A stretch of 64,000 bases of DNA, from the NCBI GenBank assembly GCA_032027205.1, contig JAVSMN010000001.1, forward strand, positions 1-64,000. The letters are read 5' to 3'. Every line of letters starts with the position of its first letter. The stretch's first letter is position 1. Shown in pieces: positions 62,276-64,000 of this stretch. This DNA is from Zeimonas sp032027205. Its GTDB lineage: Bacteria > Pseudomonadota > Gammaproteobacteria > Burkholderiales > Burkholderiaceae_E. Position numbers and translations under genes: made by a program. The notes beneath the pieces are model-generated. The model had not been told where the DNA came from, made no database searches, and saw only the letters and a program-made list of their open reading frames with translations.

Positions 62276-63753
62276 GGTTCGCGCGCGACGGCTCGTCCGA
62301 CCGAGGCGTCGGCGATCGCCGCCGCATTGCCGCCCGGCGCGGTGCGCCCGCCGCGCACGGCGGCCAGTACGACCCAGATGAAGAGCAGTCCGCCGACGAT
62401 CGCGATGGCCCCGCCCAACCCCATCACGCCCATGCCGAAGACCTCCTGCGGCGTGCGCAGCGCCTGCTCGGCGCCCGCGACCTTGCGCTGCACGCCGTAG
62501 CCGCCCGACCAGACGAGACCGAGGATGTGCAGCAACTGCCCCGCTCCGTACAGCCACGGCTGCCAGTTAGCGATGCGACCCTGCGGCGCGCGGAACCCGA
62601 GCCGCGGCAGCAGCGCATACGCGAGCCCCATCAGCGCGAGCGTCACGCCGACGATCGAGCCGTGGTAATGCGCCGGCACGCGCACGTCGGAACCCTGGAT
62701 CAGGAAGCCGATGCCCCCGCCCACGGTAAACAGCAGCAGCGACGTGATCAACGCCGCGCGCAGCGGACGATTCGTTGCATTCTTCGATGCGCCGCGCGAC
62801 AGCGCCACCGCCAAGGCGAGCGCCATCGGCAGGATTGCCAACCCGCCGCCGAAGCGCATCAGCCAGGTCATCATCTTGTGATGCTCGACCGAGAGGATCG
62901 TCCAGTTCAGGTAGATCGGCGGCACGAAGAAGACCGGCAGCAGGCCGATCGCATACAGCAGCGCGACGACGCGCGGGCTGAGCGGCAACGGCGCGCCAAC
63001 CAGCGTGGCAAGCCAGCCCCAGGCAACGAGCATCAGCAGCGTCCAGGTGAACTGGACGACATGGCCCGGGCCCCAGAACAGCAGCTCGTAATACGTTTTC
63101 GGATCGAGCTCGCGCGGCACCTCGACGATCGACCAGACCATCGCCAGCAACGCGAAGGCGCTCGAGACCGCCGCCGCCTTCAGGCCGAATCGAAGTGCGT
63201 CGGTACCGTCCATGCGCAGGCTCATTCGCGCCGGCGCGACGAAGGAGCGCAACGTGAGCAGCAGGAAGCCGATGCCGAACACGCACAAGCCATAGAGGAA
63301 GGTGTCGTTCAGCAGCACCGGCACGTAGTTCGACATCACCGGCACCGCCACGCCGGTGAACGGCGCCGCTGCCATGAACAGCGTGCCGATCGCCGTGACG
63401 GCGAGCGCGAACCAGCCCAGCCCGATGTAGCGCGGCGAGGTGTCGATCGTCCACAGCATGCCCGCCATCGAGACGAACCAGACGAGCACCGACAGGTCCA
63501 CGTGCACGACGAGCGCGACATGGAAGAAGTCGACGCCGGGTATCAGCTTCGCGATGTACGGCGTGCGCGCGAGCACCAGCAGGATCGAGAACAGGCCGGC
63601 ACCGATCAGCGCAGCCACGCCGAGGAACAGCCACCCGGTGGCGATCGTTCGTTGCTCGGTGGAGGGAACCGCGAGATCGAAGCGATCGTCGGCGGTCGCG
63701 AACGCGCGTCCGAACCATGCCGGACGCCCCTGCAGCAGCGCTTCTCGCGTCAT
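62272..63753 (-). CDS. Haem-copper oxidase subunit I, NOR-like (no active-site tyrosine)
   Basis: 493 residues, 12 or more helices. Metal ligands are present: H84 (VVHVDLS, low-spin haem), H231 (GPGHVVQF), H291-H292 (VEHHKMM) for the CuB-type site, and H362/H364 (AHYHGSIVG) for the two haems. In oxygen reductases the first CuB histidine is followed four residues later by the cross-linked tyrosine (HPxxY); here it is HVVQF, with Q234 and F235. E290 precedes the HH pair. Databases often label such proteins cbb3-type subunit I, but the pattern fits nitric-oxide-reductase-type enzymes of the B-like group (for example eNOR). Overlaps both neighbours by 4 nt. Confidence 0.8.
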   Translation of the reverse strand: MTREALLQGRPAWFGRAFATADDRFDLAVPSTEQRTIATGWLFLGVAALIGAGLFSILLVLARTPYIAKLIPGVDFFHVALVVHVDLSVLVWFVSMAGMLWTIDTSPRYIGLGWFALAVTAIGTLFMAAAPFTGVAVPVMSNYVPVLLNDTFLYGLCVFGIGFLLLTLRSFVAPARMSLRMDGTDALRFGLKAAAVSSAFALLAMVWSIVEVPRELDPKTYYELLFWGPGHVVQFTWTLLMLVAWGWLATLVGAPLPLSPRVVALLYAIGLLPVFFVPPIYLNWTILSVEHHKMMTWLMRFGGGLAILPMALALAVALSRGASKNATNRPLRAALITSLLLFTVGGGIGFLIQGSDVRVPAHYHGSIVGVTLALMGLAYALLPRLGFRAPQGRIANWQPWLYGAGQLLHILGLVWSGGYGVQRKVAGAEQALRTPQEVFGMGVMGLGGAIAIVGGLLFIWVVLAAVRGGRTAPGGNAAAIADASVGRAVAREP

Positions 63754-64000
63754 CGAATCACCACTCCCTGGTTCTCGACGAAGTCGATGAGCACCACCTG
63801 CCCGGGCTTGACGTCGACGTTGCGTTCGCTCTCGTGGTTGAAGCCCTTGACGCGAACGTCGTCGTTGAGCTGCACGCGGACGTCGTGCTCGCCCGCCGGA
63901 ATCGGCATGCGGAAGTAGCCGCTGGCGGCGCCGTCGCGCTGCAGTCCGGCGGGCTGGTACACCTTGTCGAACAGCAACTTGCCGTCGAGCTCGACGCGCA
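63750..64000 (-). CDS. Small beta-rich protein of the oxidase operon, N-terminus outside window
   Basis: The last ~82 residues only; the start is beyond the right edge. It reads ...VELDGKLLFDKVYQPAGLQ, then MPIPAGEHDVRVQLNDD and ends DFVENQGVVIR, suggesting a beta-sandwich facing the periplasm. No haem or copper motif is seen. Its stop overlaps the oxidase start (ATGA), so it belongs to the same operon; the other subunits are probably further right. Confidence 0.7.
   Translation of the reverse strand, partial: RVELDGKLLFDKVYQPAGLQRDGAASGYFRMPIPAGEHDVRVQLNDDVRVKGFNHESERNVDVKPGQVVLIDFVENQGVVIR

Noticed and set aside
62272..63753. Ordinary cbb3-type cytochrome oxidase
   Set aside because: No ccoO/ccoP genes in view and the active-site tyrosine is absent; a NOR-type enzyme fits better.

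Overview
The window is high-GC DNA (mostly about 65-70% GC by eye), densely packed on both strands. Its housekeeping blocks (lysC, tilS, accA, cysS, lpxH, cysE, trmJ, suhB, mutS, a Ser-tRNA, a Burkholderiales-type porin) point to a betaproteobacterium, probably Burkholderiales. No plasmid, phage or transposase gene was found. The accessory content suggests a facultatively anaerobic, probably denitrifying, aromatic-degrading organism.

Layout. 1-3.9 kb: a phenylphosphate-synthase-like gene that runs off the left edge, facing a sigma-54 regulator of the DmpR/MopR type. The regulator keeps the residues known to bind phenol and zinc in MopR, and a sigma-54 promoter and activator sites lie between the two genes. 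3.9-7.0 kb: SRAP/YedK protein and a slipin-NfeD pair. 7.1-10.1 kb: modABC-modE behind a ModE box. 10.3-13.0 kb: an ECF sigma factor, its anti-sigma factor, a Spy/CpxP-like sensor and a DnrO-like His-rich protein, with two near-identical ECF promoters. 13-16.2 kb: class I aldolase and a FUSC protein with an apparently non-standard start.

16.2-27.9 kb: a catabolic and transport cluster of unknown substrate (TIM-barrel isomerase, DUF993, Gfo/Idh/MocA, PhyH dioxygenase, MetE-like, epimerase-like, GNAT, DHDPS-like, NMT1/THI5-type ABC importer, TetR regulator). Three matching 16-bp operators sit before its divergent transcripts and resemble the RutR box. This is the best candidate for an undescribed system.

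28-33 kb: methyltransferase, mntP behind a yybP-ykoY manganese riboswitch, a NemR-like regulator with a cupin gene and a NemR-like operator, an amidase and a thioesterase. 33-38.2 kb: a di-haem lipoprotein cytochrome; a lower-GC patch (34.4-35.9 kb) with a truncated Mrr-like gene and a PIN7-like nuclease; a deaminase; and an EB_dh-type cytochrome behind an FNR-like box. 38.3-61.2 kb: mostly core genes, ending with mutS and a metallophosphoesterase.

61.2-64 kb: an operon entering from the right edge. It encodes a small protein, a haem-copper oxidase subunit I that lacks the active-site tyrosine (so possibly a nitric oxide reductase), and a CtaA-like haem A synthase. Phenol sensing, molybdate uptake (molybdoenzymes of nitrate and aromatic metabolism), a DnrO-like protein, an FNR-like box and a NOR-like oxidase fit a picture of anaerobic phenol oxidation coupled to denitrification; that link is inference.
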